Shown here piece after piece: positions 48,245 through 62,400 of a DNA stretch of 64,000 bases (within the stretch, counting starts at the first letter, position 1; every line of letters begins with the position of its first letter). Source of the DNA: Phytoseiulus persimilis. Its lineage: Eukaryota; Arthropoda; Arachnida; Mesostigmata; Phytoseiidae. Below the pieces are notes generated by a model. That model was not told where the DNA came from and made no database searches. It was given only the letters and a program-made list of their open reading frames with translations. The stretch covers positions 7,750,001-7,814,000 of the forward strand of contig CM075102.1 in NCBI GenBank assembly GCA_037576195.1, written 5' to 3'. Position numbers and translations under genes: made by a program.

Positions 48245-50934
48245 ATGGGATTCCCGACGATGGCTGTCCCAGGGCGATGGGAGAGCAACGAAGTATGATC
48301 TGTGGAAGCAATACAATTCGCCCCTGAGATTAGAGGGAACATATGTGCAAATGAGAGATCCAATAAAATCAAATCAAAACAGTCTCTTTCCCCCATTTCC
48401 TGAGAAAAATCGGGCGCAAACTCACGATCCACTGTCGCCCGGAGGGACAATATGGAAAACTCGCGAAACGGAGCCGAACTCGCGAATGCCTAAGCTCCAC
48501 AGTCTCCGGGGCGACCTCGGACGATTCCGCCACGCTACCCATTGAGCTTGGAATATCAATATATTTGAGGGAACGTTTGTCGGTGTGTCTGGTCTGTCCT
48601 CAATAGAGTTCCAAACCAATGATGGGACGAGTTGGGGTGCCGTCCGCCGGGGCGGTCTTTGGTGCGAAATGTATCCGATTATCGGGGCATGTTCAGGGCA
48701 GGGGCGTCCCCGCCTACAAAGAGCAGTTTGTCGCTCTCATGTGCCACTCGGGGCAGTGAAAGAAATCCTGCCTGGCGGCGGCGATGTGTCAGTCTTCCGC
48801 GTAAAGTTTCCTACTGGCGCGCGTGGGAAAAACTCGCACGCCGAACATTCACTATCTGCATTCTCCGCCGAGGATGCTCGCGAGTTAATTTTCCGTCGGA
48901 GACCGTTCAGCTTTCACTCACGGTCGGGTGTGCTTTTCATGCCTTTGCTCGTAAGATGAGGTGCTCATACATCTTATCAAGTGCCAATGAATGTCTTCAA
49001 ATTGGATACGACCATGGTTCAAGTTGTTCTCGAGCTACCGTTGCTCGAGGCACCGTTCACTGCTATACCGGCCCTGCCTGGGTCTGTATATGTGGGGCAA
49101 CCCAAATACGAGATTGTGTCCCGTTATGGAAAGTTCGAGATTTCTCAGATAAGAAGATAGCTTCGAGGAACCTCTGACATTGATGGATGCACCTGGATGG
49201 ACCTGCGGTCGCCAGTTCGCATCCCCATGACCTTCTGAAACCTTCAGTTCGATGTTTGCCGGTTCTGCTGGAACATTCACGGATTGCCCAGCTTGAGGTA
49301 GCGAGAATGCATCTTCCGAACGGATTGAACGGTAGTGCCGCGATTCGTTTAGGATCATTCAGGAAGATCCGCCATTATATGGAACCGTGCTCTTCCACTA
49401 CGCTGGGGGAACGGGAATCATGACAAATCGAATCCCAGCGCGGTCATGAGGGTGGGTCGTTGCCTGTCTTTGTTAATATCTCTTCTGAAGTCTCTCTGAA
49501 GAACAGGTGACATGTACTCAATAAGCTGGTATGTGCATATGTTGAACAGCTGGGGAATATGTGATAACTACTCCGCTCTGTGCTCTTTCGATGGGTGACG
49601 TGTTTTTTCAACAAGAGTGAGAGTGGGGTCAGATTGGACCACGGAAGGGGTAATCGAATCTGTCTACCCATGGAGAGAGACTCCAGATTCCCATCTTGAC
49701 TCTGCAGACAGCCTCGGAGTCGACAGGGAACATCTCTGGAGATGAGCAAGCTCGTGTAAGAGCAAATACTCACTGTCATCCTCACTCTTTGATCGGGATG
49801 CCGGCCTTTTCCCTTATTTCCGCACTCGCGGTTCCTTTTGTGAATCACATGATATCTTTTTTTTGTAAGCTGCTCCACCACCTGATATAAAAAATATCTG
49901 GTGTATCGTTTGGCTCCCCCTGCTTCACGTTCAAAGGACATCATCCTCAAAAACTCCGAAGGGGTATCGCTGTCAACGGTTGGCGTCGACGTCGGTGATT
50001 TGGTTTCCTAGCAGGAACCGGGTCGGGAACCGGTTCTATTGTGGACCTGAGATTTCGGCGAGCAATGAGAGGATGACGTCATCCATCAGTATGAAGTGTC
50101 ACCTGGCCGAGGGGGTGGCATGTCACCATATTCGTGGTCAACCACCTCATTTTTCCCTCGGATTCGACTCGTATATTGATACGAATGTTCTTTCAGCCTG
50201 ATCCGTGTCCTGATTCCGACATGAGCACTCTGCTACGGTCGACACGATCATTACAACGTGAATCTGCAGGCAGGGTGCAGACCGCTCTGAGGTCCAGCGA
50301 GAAGACCTTTGACAAACGCGATGGCTTAACGAGTTTCAAGCCGAACTCTGGACATCTGAATCACACGGACATAATCATTTGTCTCCCAATTAAGTCTTCA
50401 CCAGGTCTCCCCGATGCGAGGGATCCATATGTAGATTCTAGTTAACGGACACTACTTGGCCGGCTCGCTCAAAGAAGATTTTCCCAGGTTACGGGGGAGT
50501 GGAAATTGAATAGAGACGACCTTTCCGTTTGACGGAATCCTTTTGAGATCTCATCTAATTGCTGGTCTCGGTCTAAGTGTTTCGGAACGAGATCCTTGGA
50601 TAGTAATCGTCGATGGTCCAGACGTTTTCATAACTTAACGTTGGACGGGCCGTTTCGGTGAGCTCCCCCCGCCAAGCTTAGTGCGAGGAAGTGATGAAAC
50701 TTTAACCCCACTTTGATAATGTGTGTGAGGAATATCGCAACTGGAGCTAAATCGAGCCGAAAATTGTTGCAAAATCGGGGTTCGGAAATATTCGAATAAG
50801 AGCAAAAGAGTCAGAAATCATTCAATTACCAGCTGGCCTTCCACCGACTGGAATCGGCCGCGCTTTGCGCGGTTGGACGGCGTTCCCCGGCATCGAGGCA
50901 CTTTTCTCTCTCTTCACTGGGTCAGCATCATGGT
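48245..50934. other. No recognisable gene
   Basis: About 2.7 kb of unannotated DNA between the LINE fragment and the minisatellite. Frames at 48632-49177 (plus, 181 codons) and 49444-49950 (minus, 168 codons) show no domain, so they are not called. A short imperfect palindrome lies at 49879-49903. Confidence 0.35.
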
Positions 50935-51369
50935 TTTGAAAAGTATGGTCAGATTGGTCTCGTAATCACCCCTCCGGATCCGGAGAAGTATGGTCAGATT
51001 GGTCTCGTGATCACCCCTTCAGATACGGAGAAGTATGGTCAGATTTGTCTCGGAATCACCCCTCCACACTTTGAAAAGTATGGTCAAGTCGGCCCCGAAA
51101 TCACCCTCCCAGGCTTTGAAAGTAATGGTCAGATTGGTCCCGGAATCACCCCTCCAGACTTGGAAAGTAATGGTCGGATTGGTCCCGGAATAACCGCTGC
51201 AGACTTGGAAAAGTATGGTCGACTCGGCCCCGGAATCACCCTCCCAGACTTGGAAAGTAATCGTCAGATTGGTCCCGGAATCACTTCTCCAGAGTTGGAA
51301 AGCAATGGTCAGATTGGTCCCGGAATCACCCCTCAAGACTTGGAGAGTAATGGTCAGATTGGTCTCGAA

Positions 51370-51384
51370 CCCCCCCCCCCCCCC
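51370..51384 (+). repeat. Poly-C insertion in the minisatellite
   Basis: Fifteen C interrupt a unit after GGTCTCGAA and shift the plus-strand reading frame of the repeats. It marks the left side of the first 639-base segment. Confidence 0.85.
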
Positions 51385-52002
51385 GGACTGGGAAAGTAAT
51401 GGTCGGATTGGTCCCGGAATCACCTCTCCAGAGTTGGAAAGTGATGGTCAGATTGGTCCCGGAACTACCCCTCCAGACTTGGAAAGTAATGGCCAGATGG
51501 GTCCCGGAACCACCCCTCCAGACTTGGAAAAGTGTGGTCAAATCGGGCCTGGAATCACCCTACCAGTCTTGGAAAGTAATAGTCAGATTGGTCCCGGAGT
51601 CACCCCTCCAGAGTTGGAAAGTAATGGTCAGATAGGTCCCGGAATCACCCCTCACGACTTGGAAAGTGATGGTCAGATTGGTCCCGGAATCACCTCTCCA
51701 GAGTTGGAAAGTAATGGCCAGATTGGTTCCGGAATCACCCCTCAAGACTTGGAAGGTAATGGTCAGATGGGTCCCGGAATCACCTCTCCAGAGTTGGCAA
51801 GTAATGGTAAGATTGGTCCCGGAATCACCCCTCCAGACTTGGAAAGTAATGGCCAGATTGGTCCCGGAATCACCGCTCAAGACTTGAAAAAATTTGGTCA
51901 AATCGGCCCCGGAATCACCCTCCCAGAGTTGGGAAGTAATGGTCAGATTGGTCCCGGAATCACCCCTCAAGACTTGGAGAGTAATGGTCAGATTGGTCTC
52001 GA

Positions 52003-52023
52003 CCCCCCCCCCCCCCCCCCCCC
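52003..52023 (+). repeat. Second poly-C insertion in the minisatellite
   Basis: Twenty-one C follow GGTCTCGA in the same sequence context as the run at 51370-51384. The two runs border the duplicated 639-base segment and differ in length. Confidence 0.85.
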
Positions 52024-53467
52024 GGACTGGGAAAGTAATGGTCGGATTGGTCCCGGAATCACCTCTCCAGAGTTGGAAAGTGATGGTCAGATTGGTCCCG
52101 GAACTACCCCTCCAGACTTGGAAAGTAATGGCCAGATGGGTCCCGGAACCACCCCTCCAGACTTGGAAAAGTGTGGTCAAATCGGGCCTGGAATCACCCT
52201 ACCAGTCTTGGAAAGTAATAGTCAGATTGGTCCCGGAGTCACCCCTCCAGAGTTTGGAAGTAATGGTCAGATTGGTCCCGGAATCACCCCTCACGACTTG
52301 GAAAGTGATAGTCAGATTGGTCCCGGAATCACCTCTCCAGAGTTGGAAAGTAATGGCCAGATTGGTTCCAGAATCACCCCTCAAGACTTGGAAGGTAATG
52401 GTCAGATGGGTCCCGGAATCACCTCTCCAGAGTTGGAAAGTAATGGTAAGATTGGCCCCGGAATCACCCCTCCAGACTTGGAAAGTAATGGCCAGATTGG
52501 TCCCGGAATCACCGCTCCAGACTTGAAAAAATTTGGTCGAATCGGCCCCGGAATCACCCTCCCAGACATGGAAAGTAATGCTCAGATTGGTCCCGGAATC
52601 ACCCATCCAGAGTTGGAAAGTAATGGTAAGATTGGTCCCGGAATCACCCCTCCAGACTTGGAAAGTAATGGCCAGATTGGTCCCGGAATCACCGCTCCAG
52701 ACTTGAAAAAATTTGGTCAAATCGGCCCCGGAATCACCCTCCCAGAGTTGGGAAGTAATGGTAAGATTGGTCCCGGAATCACCCCTCCAGACTTGGAAAG
52801 TAATGGCCAGATTGGTCCCGGAATCACCGCTCCAGACTTGAAAAATTTTGGTCAAATCGGCCCCGGAATCACCTCTCCAGAGTTGGAAAGTAATGGTAAG
52901 ATTGGTCCCGGAATCACCCCTCCAGACTTGGAAAGTAATGGCCAGATTGTTCCCGGAATCACCGCTCCAGACTTGAAAAAATTTGGTTAAATCGGCCCCG
53001 GAATCACCCTCCCAGACTTGGAAAGTAATGGTCAGATTGGTCCCGGGATCACCCTCCCAGACTTGGAAAGTAATGGTCAGATTGGTCCCGGAGTCACGTC
53101 TCCAGAGTTGGAAAGTAATGGTCAGATTGGTTCCGGAATCACCCCTCCAGAGTTGGAAAGTAATGCTCAGATTGGTCTCGGAATCACCCCTCAAGAGTTG
53201 GAAAGTAATGCTCAGATTGGTGCTGGAATCACCTCTTCAAAGTTGGAAAGTAATGGCCAGATTGGTCCCGGAATCACCCCTCAAGATTTGGGAAGTGATG
53301 GTCGGATTTGTCTCTGAATCATCCCCCCTCCCCTCAGACTTGGAAAGTAATGGTCAGATTGGTCCCGGGATCACCCTCCGCGTTTTGAAGAGTATGTTCA
53401 GATCGGTTCCAGAATCACCTCTCCGGACTCGGATGAGTATGTTCAGATTGGTCCCGGAATCACCCCC

Positions 53468-56400
53468 ATATCTTCAAGATGAAAGCGCGGACAATCTGAC
53501 CAACTGGCAGACTGAGCCGATTATATATAGTAAGGATCCCATATTCTGAAATAGTGACCCACACATGAGACGCTCGAAGACTCCTCCCGCCCCCACTGGA
53601 GGTCGATTGGCGGCAGCACCGAGTGAACATTATTTTTGGGATTCGGGCTTTGATGACCCACTGGGAACCTTGGCTTTTACCTCGTTGGTTTCCCAGGAAC
53701 ATCGGGTGTGCTCTGACTCACTTTCGTGTTCTGAAATCTTGGATGCGGATATTCTAAAGTCTGAGCACGCTTGGTGTTGCATTTCGTATTTGAGAATGGG
53801 TGCACGGGGAGCTTCATTTCCGGAATCGCCACTCTAGGCTTCTGAGTTATCAATCGTTGGACACGTGTGTGAACTAGATCGGCCATGGATACAGCGAGAC
53901 GCAAATACCGATTGACAGCGACACATGGGCTCCGGAGTGAATTGATGTGTCGAGGCGTCAAAAGGATCGGGACGAACGGTATCTACTTCCTCGAAACTGG
54001 AACCGATGCCATCTTGTCCAGCTAGTTCGCGCCGGTTGCTAATTTCATACGTTGCTGAGAGAAGACATTCGCCACATCGTTCCCAATTGCTCCGACTGCA
54101 ATAGCTACATTCTTCCAGCGGGGAGACTCGTTTGAGGTTGGGCAAAGGGACCGGCTGAGTACAATCATGCGCCCTCCGAAAGTTGACTGGAACCTCTCGG
54201 GCGCGCAACACCGCAGATGGGACTTGAGCGTCCACGATGCCTGTCATGTGACGAGGTGATAAACTCTTTCGGAAGACCACCGGGTAACACTCGCAGCTGA
54301 GGAATATTGAGAGTCGTCCTTGTGGGGATCCCCGAACTCTGGACGCTCAAAAATGATCAGCATCTGTTCGATGCATGTTCTGCTCAAGCGTCGTTCAACC
54401 TTCCATACATCCCTGGAGAGAACGGGAACGTAGTTGACCGTGAGAAATATTCATGGACCCATCCTGAACGCCGTGTAGAGTATGTGAGGAAACGAGTCCA
54501 CGTCGCCGCAGCACGCGCTCGTGAGTGTAACATCATTTGAATTCCAGCCAATCGAAGGCGTTCCAACGGTGACCGTTTCCTCCTTCAAATTCCGACCTCC
54601 GGGTGATCTCCATACTTTTTCCGGGTCATCGCATGGCTGTCGATCTTAAATGTAAGAGCTCGCGACCTCGGACATTGATGACTTGAGCTGCCTCACTATT
54701 CTCCTCGCAAATTTTGGTCTAAACAGGATCAGTTTTTCAGCGTTTTTCACCTACTACGCTCTTGTAATCTTCTGTTCTCTCCCCGGTTCGCTTCCGTCGG
54801 ATGTGTCCGGTACAAGGAGCCCCATCGGGTGGATTCCTGGCGTTCACTCTTTTCGCTCCTCATGAGCAGTCCGGGGATGCAGGGTGAATGGTCGGAGTAG
54901 AACTTCACCAGCTCAGTTGTGCTGAAGCTTTCGCAAAAAGTTTCGGGCTCTAGACCAAAGCCGATCAGCGTCTAGACCACTGAGCAATGACGCGGAATAT
55001 AACAGGGAAACTTTTCCGCTTCATCTTGCGACACCAAGCTGAATCTGACGCGGAGAGCAATTCACACCGTTGAAAATTCCCATGATTGAACTGACCCCGG
55101 GAGTTGGGTCTGTTAAACTGGTAGGCGTGGAGCCAGACGGCGCCCAGCAGCTCAGACATCGATGAGACCACATTTCTCAGCAAGACTAATTCCAGGGGAG
55201 GAGGATGTAGAATCAGGAAACATTGAGATATTCGTTTATCGAGTGGTGCACAACCAAATGCCGCGATTCTCCACTTTGAAAGACGGATTCCCAGGATGAT
55301 GATCAGCTTCCGTCTCCCGGAAAACCGCCGAAAGTCAGGGATTTCCTCACTGGAGAGCGAAATGGGAAGATCGAGATTCAATTGTGCCCAGCAGTTGACA
55401 CGTACGAGCCCGCTGCGTGACGGAAGGGTCGTTTCGGAACCTGCGTTCGAGCTGCTAAACTAAACTTGAACATGCGTGGTGGTACGTGAGTGTCTAGAAG
55501 CGCTCAACGCGATACGAGTCACTCACTCAGTCACTCGATGCTCTGGGCGACCCGAGTCACACGTTACGGATTCGTTTTATCACATCTGACAGAATGCTCT
55601 GTAAAATGGAATCCGACGCGGTTCCGCACTGAATGCCTATCGTCGGGCGGTTTGGTTGTTACGAGAGACGAAAGATTCCGGAGCGAGTTTAATGTTGTCG
55701 CATTTCCTCCTCTTACCATCCGAGAGGATCTGGTTTCGATGGCGATTTGCGCCCGAGTCTTCCACTTCGAGCTTTACGTTAGCCTGAAGCATTCGTTGTA
55801 TGGGATGTGAGGAATCATGATCAGAGCCTTCCCAATGTCCAAAAAGCGTTTCGTCACCCTCGCTGCATTGTTGCAGTTCGCAAAGCGAGCTTGTCACCGC
55901 TCGCCAACAGTTTGATGACAGCAAATGCTCCAATGTCGAGCGGCAGTACGAGTTGGCAGGCTCAGAAGTTCTGCACACAGACCAATAATTCAGTAGAGGC
56001 TTGGAGCTGATTCGTCACTTTATACCAAGCCCAATACAGCGATCCTGGTGTGGGAAAAGAAAAACTCCTACAACTGGCCTAGTTTCGTTTCCATGACTAG
56101 GCTTCAGGACACTGGAACCAGAGAAGTTCGACTGCTCGCGCAGAGTGCAAATCACAATCCTGACCCGAATGCCAGCAACAGCGGCTGAAACGTTCTCGAG
56201 ATATCCGAGACGTCCCGGTCATGTCGGACAAGAGCGAAGAGAGTTCACGCTGCCAGGGATATCCTCCTCATCGGCATCGATAACCTGATCGACTCGAAAC
56301 CGCTGTAGCGAGGTGTGAAACTATTTGCGGAAATGCTCTAGGAATGACGTCGGTTGAGCTTCCGTGATTTCCGATCGCGATCCACAACCTTCTATTCATC

Positions 56401-59400
56401 GGCTCGGGGGATTTGGAATTGACGTCGAGCCCTCCCGAACGGAGGCTTTGATGGATCGAATTTCCTCTCTAATACGAGTCAACGTGGGCTCAATGGGGGA
56501 AGGAACTTATTTTTGTGGTGTTACATCTCCCTGAGCGTAAGTTATGTACAGACTTCCGGATTTGCGAGAACCACCAACTCCCAAGGCTCAAGAAAATCCC
56601 TCTCAATATGGAACGCGTTCCTCTCGAACGTTTCCAAGGCTGTTCGGCCTCACTGCTTTGCGCTACTTTGTTGCATGTCGAATGTCCTTCGCTCGCCCGC
56701 CTCCACGGAGCGGCGCCCTCATTCTGTGGAGGTCCCGTTGTACGGCGGGGCGGAAGCAATGATTCGCTTCACCGCCAGTCAACCGAAGAGCACGTTTTCC
56801 CGAAGCATGGGTCACGCGTTTGAAGATGATTTCACAGATCTCGGGAAAGCAGAGAATGCTCATTCTGAGATCATAGCAAACACACGATGATATTCGGCTA
56901 TTTCGGCCTCCACGCTCATGGCACCTTTTTCTGTCTATGATCACGGTGCGACGGCTTTCTACCCGACACGGTGTGGGCCGGGCTACTCGACTCAATGGAA
57001 GTTCCCGAACGCGGCCGAGATCTATACCGGGATGGAAGAAAGAGAATCCATCTTTGGAAACAGGAGTTCCAACACGTCCCAGTCTCTGCTCTTAGAAGCG
57101 TGATCGCGAAGAGATAGGTATGGCAGTGACGAAGCCCCGAGCTGATTAGCGCCAACTACCGGATTCTGAAGACAAGTCGCTGTGAACTTGAGTCTGTGAA
57201 CCTTCTCTCGTATGCATGCCTGATTGCAACCTGGCCTTGCAACTGATTACGGTGGAAAAAATAAAAGGAAGGAAGCGGACGCAATCTCGACGGCGGTGTG
57301 GAATGTAATGGCTTCTATTGCAACGCCCAGCTCGTGGAATTTGCTCAGTGATCACACGCCATTGACCTCTAGAGGGCAACACTCTCCGGGTGGCTTGGCA
57401 ACGGCTCTCGATTACGTGGGAGAGCTTCATCAACGCGCTTCGTGAATAACGAGACGCGCCAAAGAAGATGAAATGAGCGGCAAAGGAAGACAATATTTTC
57501 GAATGTGGACCCGAAAATATTCGACGCGCGCTCGATCCACCTCTCCTTTGATAATCATGGACTCTGACAATGCGAATCAGCAGTTTGGGCTCCGCTGGAA
57601 ATGTCTGGTCAGGAATATTGCCGAAACAACGACGCTCACGGACATGGTCTGAGCCAAGGGTCCGGAATGCTTTAGTTTGCTGGCATTCCGAAAACCCCGC
57701 TATTTCTGACGAATTGGCAAGATTTGTTTGCTTCATCGGAAGGGGTCGTTCCACAATGCTCCGGAACGAATCGTGATAAGATCTCCGGTTCTCATGGTTC
57801 AGATTGAGGAGGGTTACGAATTGTGCGACTCCGACCGGGCTCGATGAACTCGCCTCGTGACGTTCATGGTTGTCTGAAAGAAAAATTTGGAGACCAGGAG
57901 AAGAAATGGCTCCGTTGGAAATGATCGGTCGCGATTTCCATAATGCAACGTTTGAAGCCATATGATCATTACAAACGTTCGATGCCGAATCGTCAGTCGA
58001 CATCGCGAACGTTTGAAGTTTTTGCTTGATTTCCAGACCTTCATGTAGCTACGCAATAGGGCTTCAGAGTTTGAGTGCGTTCATCTCCGCATACATTTGG
58101 CGTTTCCAGGTCCCTTCAGTGGGGAAAGCCTGTCTGGGATAGAATTGGTTCATCGGCTCTCACGCGGCCTCCCCTGGTTCATGCGAAATGTTATCGACCA
58201 TTTTCCGCGAAACGAGAGTATATCACTGCGAATGCGCTTCTCAGGAGATTGAGTGGAAGTACAGCTTCCAGTATGTAGGCTCCAGTGGATTCTATCTGCA
58301 CACACGTGCGAAGTTTAAATGCTTGGTATGCACTAGAGAAGAAGAGCTTCATCTTCTTGGGAGAACCGCGTCTCAGCGCTCCAATCACAGCCCCTCCAGA
58401 AACGAATACGTACATTGTTGAAGGCGCACACTTCCGGACAGGGATATTATCTGCTGCTCTATCGGAGCTTCCCAGGAGGGATCTGAATAGGGGGTTATCC
58501 GAGAAATCGGAGTCGATTGTATCTCCGAAACTCCCAATTTCGTGTTTCGTTCGCGCTCCATTACAAGCTAAACCGACGTGGTTCTGTGTGATCTGAGAGC
58601 CGAACGCTGTGCGGAGGATCAGCCAAAGTCCTTTCGAGCTCGGAGACTATGTCTATTTCTTCAAAGTTTTCATTCCGGGCGAGACTGACCCTCTTGCGTG
58701 ACAATTATTCGGATGAGAAAAATTGGTCTCAGCGTTCGATGGAGCTCCGTCGACGCGATCGGGTGCTCCGTCGGGTACGTGCGGTCGGCGTGCCGCTGAA
58801 CCTTGGATGCTACTCACGGCGGGTTCAGACCTCGGCGCCTTAGCGCGCCGGCGAATCCCTCTAGCGACACACAGCTCCAGTTCCGATGTCGGCCTTCCTG
58901 TGTGACTCTACTCATGATGGACAGCGACTCAGCGACGCAACAATACCGGAGCACACTGCTCGATGAGGTCATCACGGAATCCCAGCAATCGGGATATCTG
59001 AATGAAGATTGGTCTCTCGAAGCATGGAGACAACCTCCTTCCCGCGCTCTCCAAATTTTTGCATCGTCCAGCGAGCTAGTAGGTTTTGACGTCCAACGTT
59101 GAATCCCTGTTTCAGAATTAGGACAATTTCATTCGCACGAGAATCCGAGGACGCTCTGAAAACTCCGAGGAATAGTTTCTTCTTTTCTTCTCCTTCAATT
59201 CTCTGCAATGCACGCAGGCCCTTAGTATTCGGAACGTGTGCCGAGATCGGGCTCATCGAGGTTCGATGCCTCCGGATTCGACAGCGAATTAACACCAGCA
59301 CACCGAAACTCGGTCACGCATGGTTACGGGGTGGTCGTGGTTCGGTATGTAATTTGCTCCCAGAGCGGACTGCTGCTGAATCTCACGGCAACGTCTTTTT

Positions 59401-62400
59401 CTGGTGACTCCTCTCGCAGTTCTCGATTAAGTTCTCTCTAATTGCTCGATGCTCCAGGTTTCTAGCTCGAGGACGGCGGAATCGACCTTTGCCCCATTCT
59501 ATCAATGATCAGGTCAGAGGTTAGCTATAAATAACACCGGACTGAAAACCTTCCCGATCTGGCGAAACCGTTCCCCCGAGTCCGGGAAGAATTCACGGTC
59601 GCAATACCCGGGGTGAAGAAGCACCGGATGAGAGAGGTTCGAACAAAGCTCTATAAATCCAGGCCGCGGAGCAACGACATCACGCAGAGATGGAACTTCC
59701 AATGGTATTCATCATTACTTGGGGATCTGTCGACGTTCCGCTCCCCTCCATCCAGAGGGGAACATCGAGACTGTTTATCATAGAGTCAACCTGGAACCTG
59801 TTCGGACTGAATCTTCAGTCGACCATTCGACTCTGCACAATCCGCGGTAGTCTCGAAGCAATGCCTGATCAGGCTGACGAAAATGTGAACGCACGGGTGT
59901 AATATCGTTTTATTCCTCGCTATTTTCCCTCATGCTCAGATAACCCCCTTTGGACGATTCGGCTTTGGGCGATTTCTGAGGGACAATTGGTTAGAGAATG
60001 TTCGGAGTGACCTTGTTGTTCCATTTATTGGAAGTCGTCGAATTCGAAGATTCTAAAGCGATAACGATGGTGTTGGTTGCATAAAGGGTGCTAGAATCCA
60101 GTAGGGTTTTCTCCCGGGTCCCTGTGGGGGCCACGGGATCTATGTAGTGTGTCAGAGTTCTCCTTCAGCACACGAAAACTCAGCACAAACAACAATTCGG
60201 TTCCCATCTGATCCCTACAGAATCGTTCCATTACTTCGGGGGAGGTCGGTGAGCACCCCACAGACAGAAGGCCGTGTGAAGCTCGGCAATAAAGACTTAA
60301 TACGTCACACGGTATCGGATTGCTGCTGAATTCTGAAACTCTCGCAGCTGTCACGAAAAGTGCTCCGCGAGAGTCAGTCGGGAATCTCCTAACAATGGCC
60401 ACTTAAGTGCTCAAATCAATGAAAATTAAAATGAAACTCATGGTTAGTCACGAGAGGCGTTCCGAGCAATAAAGTGAAAGGGGAGAGGTTTGAGAATCTG
60501 AAGCACTAATTCGATGATGGTCTGGTTCAAACCCCCAATCGTTGGATAACGTCTTCTGAGAATCGCTGTCGTTCACAATTCATCGGATGGCAGGCTAACG
60601 CTTTCGGAGGTTTGCTTGCTGAACTCGTTCAACACGTTCAAACTTGCTGCATTCTGTTTCTTTTCCCCGTAAGCAGTTCTCGAGGTACTTGACCGCGATC
60701 AGTGAAAACGTTTATCCTGCCCGTCATCAGTTTCTCGAAGCCACCATGATCCGTGGAGTCGGAGAGAAAATGAATTCTGCCTGGATGGATGGAAGCCGGC
60801 CTGCATCCTCGGGCAGGGATCGCTTCGTCGTCGGCTCGACCAGGTTCCCAAGAATCTTTTCGAAAAACTGATGCGGCATCCGTTTTCGTGTATCCGATCA
60901 GCCGTACCAAAGTCAGATTGCGTGTGTCTAGGATATGCAGCTTCCCTACTTGCTCTCCGGCTTCGAGTCCTGTTCTTTTTCCAAATGGATCCGGTGGCTG
61001 AGATGATGATTTGCGGGGCGAGCGGGAAACCAGGTCAGAGCGAACTCGTCCGCGTACCGGAAAACACTCTCAGCAAGGTGCGCCTGGATCAAAAGTATCT
61101 GTCTGTTCGAGAACATGGTTTTTGATTTGAGGAAGTTAGTGCGTCATGATGTGGGCTCTTCCATTCTAGAATCAGCTCTGGGTTTGAACATAAATTGGCT
61201 CAGCCTCGGTGGGTGTTTTTTTCTGGACACAGACGTGGAAATATCTTGTGACTTCAGATGATTTTTCTCCGATTTCCTGTCACTGTGCGTGTTCGGCGAA
61301 ACAGGGGATCCGGTTTCCAGGTTCGAAATAAGTGTCCCGAGCCGGATTTCAGATGGGTGAGCTCGAACGGGAAAAACTTCTCGCCTGTTTCCGGATGAAA
61401 TATTGACTAGAGAGCTAGGTCCCTCCACCCCCCGTTGTTTCCCTGGGAACGCTCGAACTCGCCAATTTTCACCGAAAGAGGTACGAAACTTTTTTTTTCC
61501 GTTTGTCGTCCTGGCTTTTCGAGCTGGAGAAGAGCGGTGAGCGAATTTTCGTACTAGAATGTTCTAGCATCTCTTTTCGAAGGTCAGGCATCTGCCGTGG
61601 CGAGGCGGAGCTACTGGGGGACCAAAGAGGGAATAGCGCCGAGAACGACGAGAACAACAGACGCTGTGATTCAATCATTGCATCCATACAGCCCGTTTGA
61701 TCCGCCCACAGGAACTACGGATCGCTTGGATTGAGAATGATGTCTATCACTCCTGTGTTCTTGAATTCGTTGAAATTCGTCCAAAGGATAAATCGCGGCC
61801 AATGACGTGTATTGGCAACTTGATTTTATTCCGCCCGATTATGTTTCCGAAGCCGTCGAGAGAACTCAGAGATGTTGACAGAAAGATGACGACAGTGTGA
61901 GCTGTCTTGAGAGAGCTCCACCGGAGCTCCCTAGCATCATTCCGAAGTATTTTGTTTCGTTCGATGTTTCCTCTTTCCCGCTAGCCCGTGTGGAAATGAT
62001 TCCAGGTTGAACTCTTCTTACAAAGAACCAACGAACTCCACATCACATCTATTTTGTTCCACGTCGGTCTCGAGACCTAGAGCCCCATACATCCCTGAGA
62101 TCATCCGACACATGGGCTTCGCGAGATACTCTATCAGTATTACGACAGTAAATCATAATTTCAGGTCCGCTCCCAAGCTTACGAGGAACTAATGGATCCG
62201 TCGATTTTTTCTATGATGGTCTATTAGGCCTGGATGAGTTTCAAGGGGACGGACACCTTATTCCCGCAATAGAATGCGGAATCGGAAAATGACTTGGGCG
62301 ATAAAGAGCACTCGGCAAGAATTGGAGCTAATAACCACGGAGCACGGAGTTAGCTTGGTAACCCTCTTCAAACTCATCGCCGGTTGTTTCTCGAGTCCAG

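Larger units (their letters stand above)
50935..53467 (+). repeat. Minisatellite of about 56 45-bp units
   Basis: The unit is of the form GTAATGGTCAGATTGGTCCC followed by GGAATCACCCCTCCAGACTTG and GAAA. Central units are near identical; units at both ends are diverged (AAGTATGG instead of AGTAATGG). Because 45 is divisible by three and the unit lacks stops in several frames, long frames exist on both strands, including a plus frame over 51215-52990 reading SNGQIGPGITPPDLE repeats. That openness follows from the unit and is not evidence of a protein. Two poly-C runs interrupt the array. A segment from 51385 recurs 639 bases later (from 52024). A three-unit 135-base pattern recurs at 52621, 52756 and 52891. 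Confidence 0.95.

Noticed and set aside
51215..52990. 591-residue repetitive protein gene
   Set aside because: The unit length is a multiple of three without stops in several frames, so an open frame is expected without selection; no start or splice evidence.
50935..53467. CRISPR array
   Set aside because: Units are contiguous without unique spacers and there are no cas genes; the context is eukaryotic. It is a minisatellite.
57146..58003. 285-codon minus-strand frame from an ATG
   Set aside because: No domain, signal peptide, splice context or protein-like pattern; Arg/Ser-rich like other chance frames in this stop-poor DNA.
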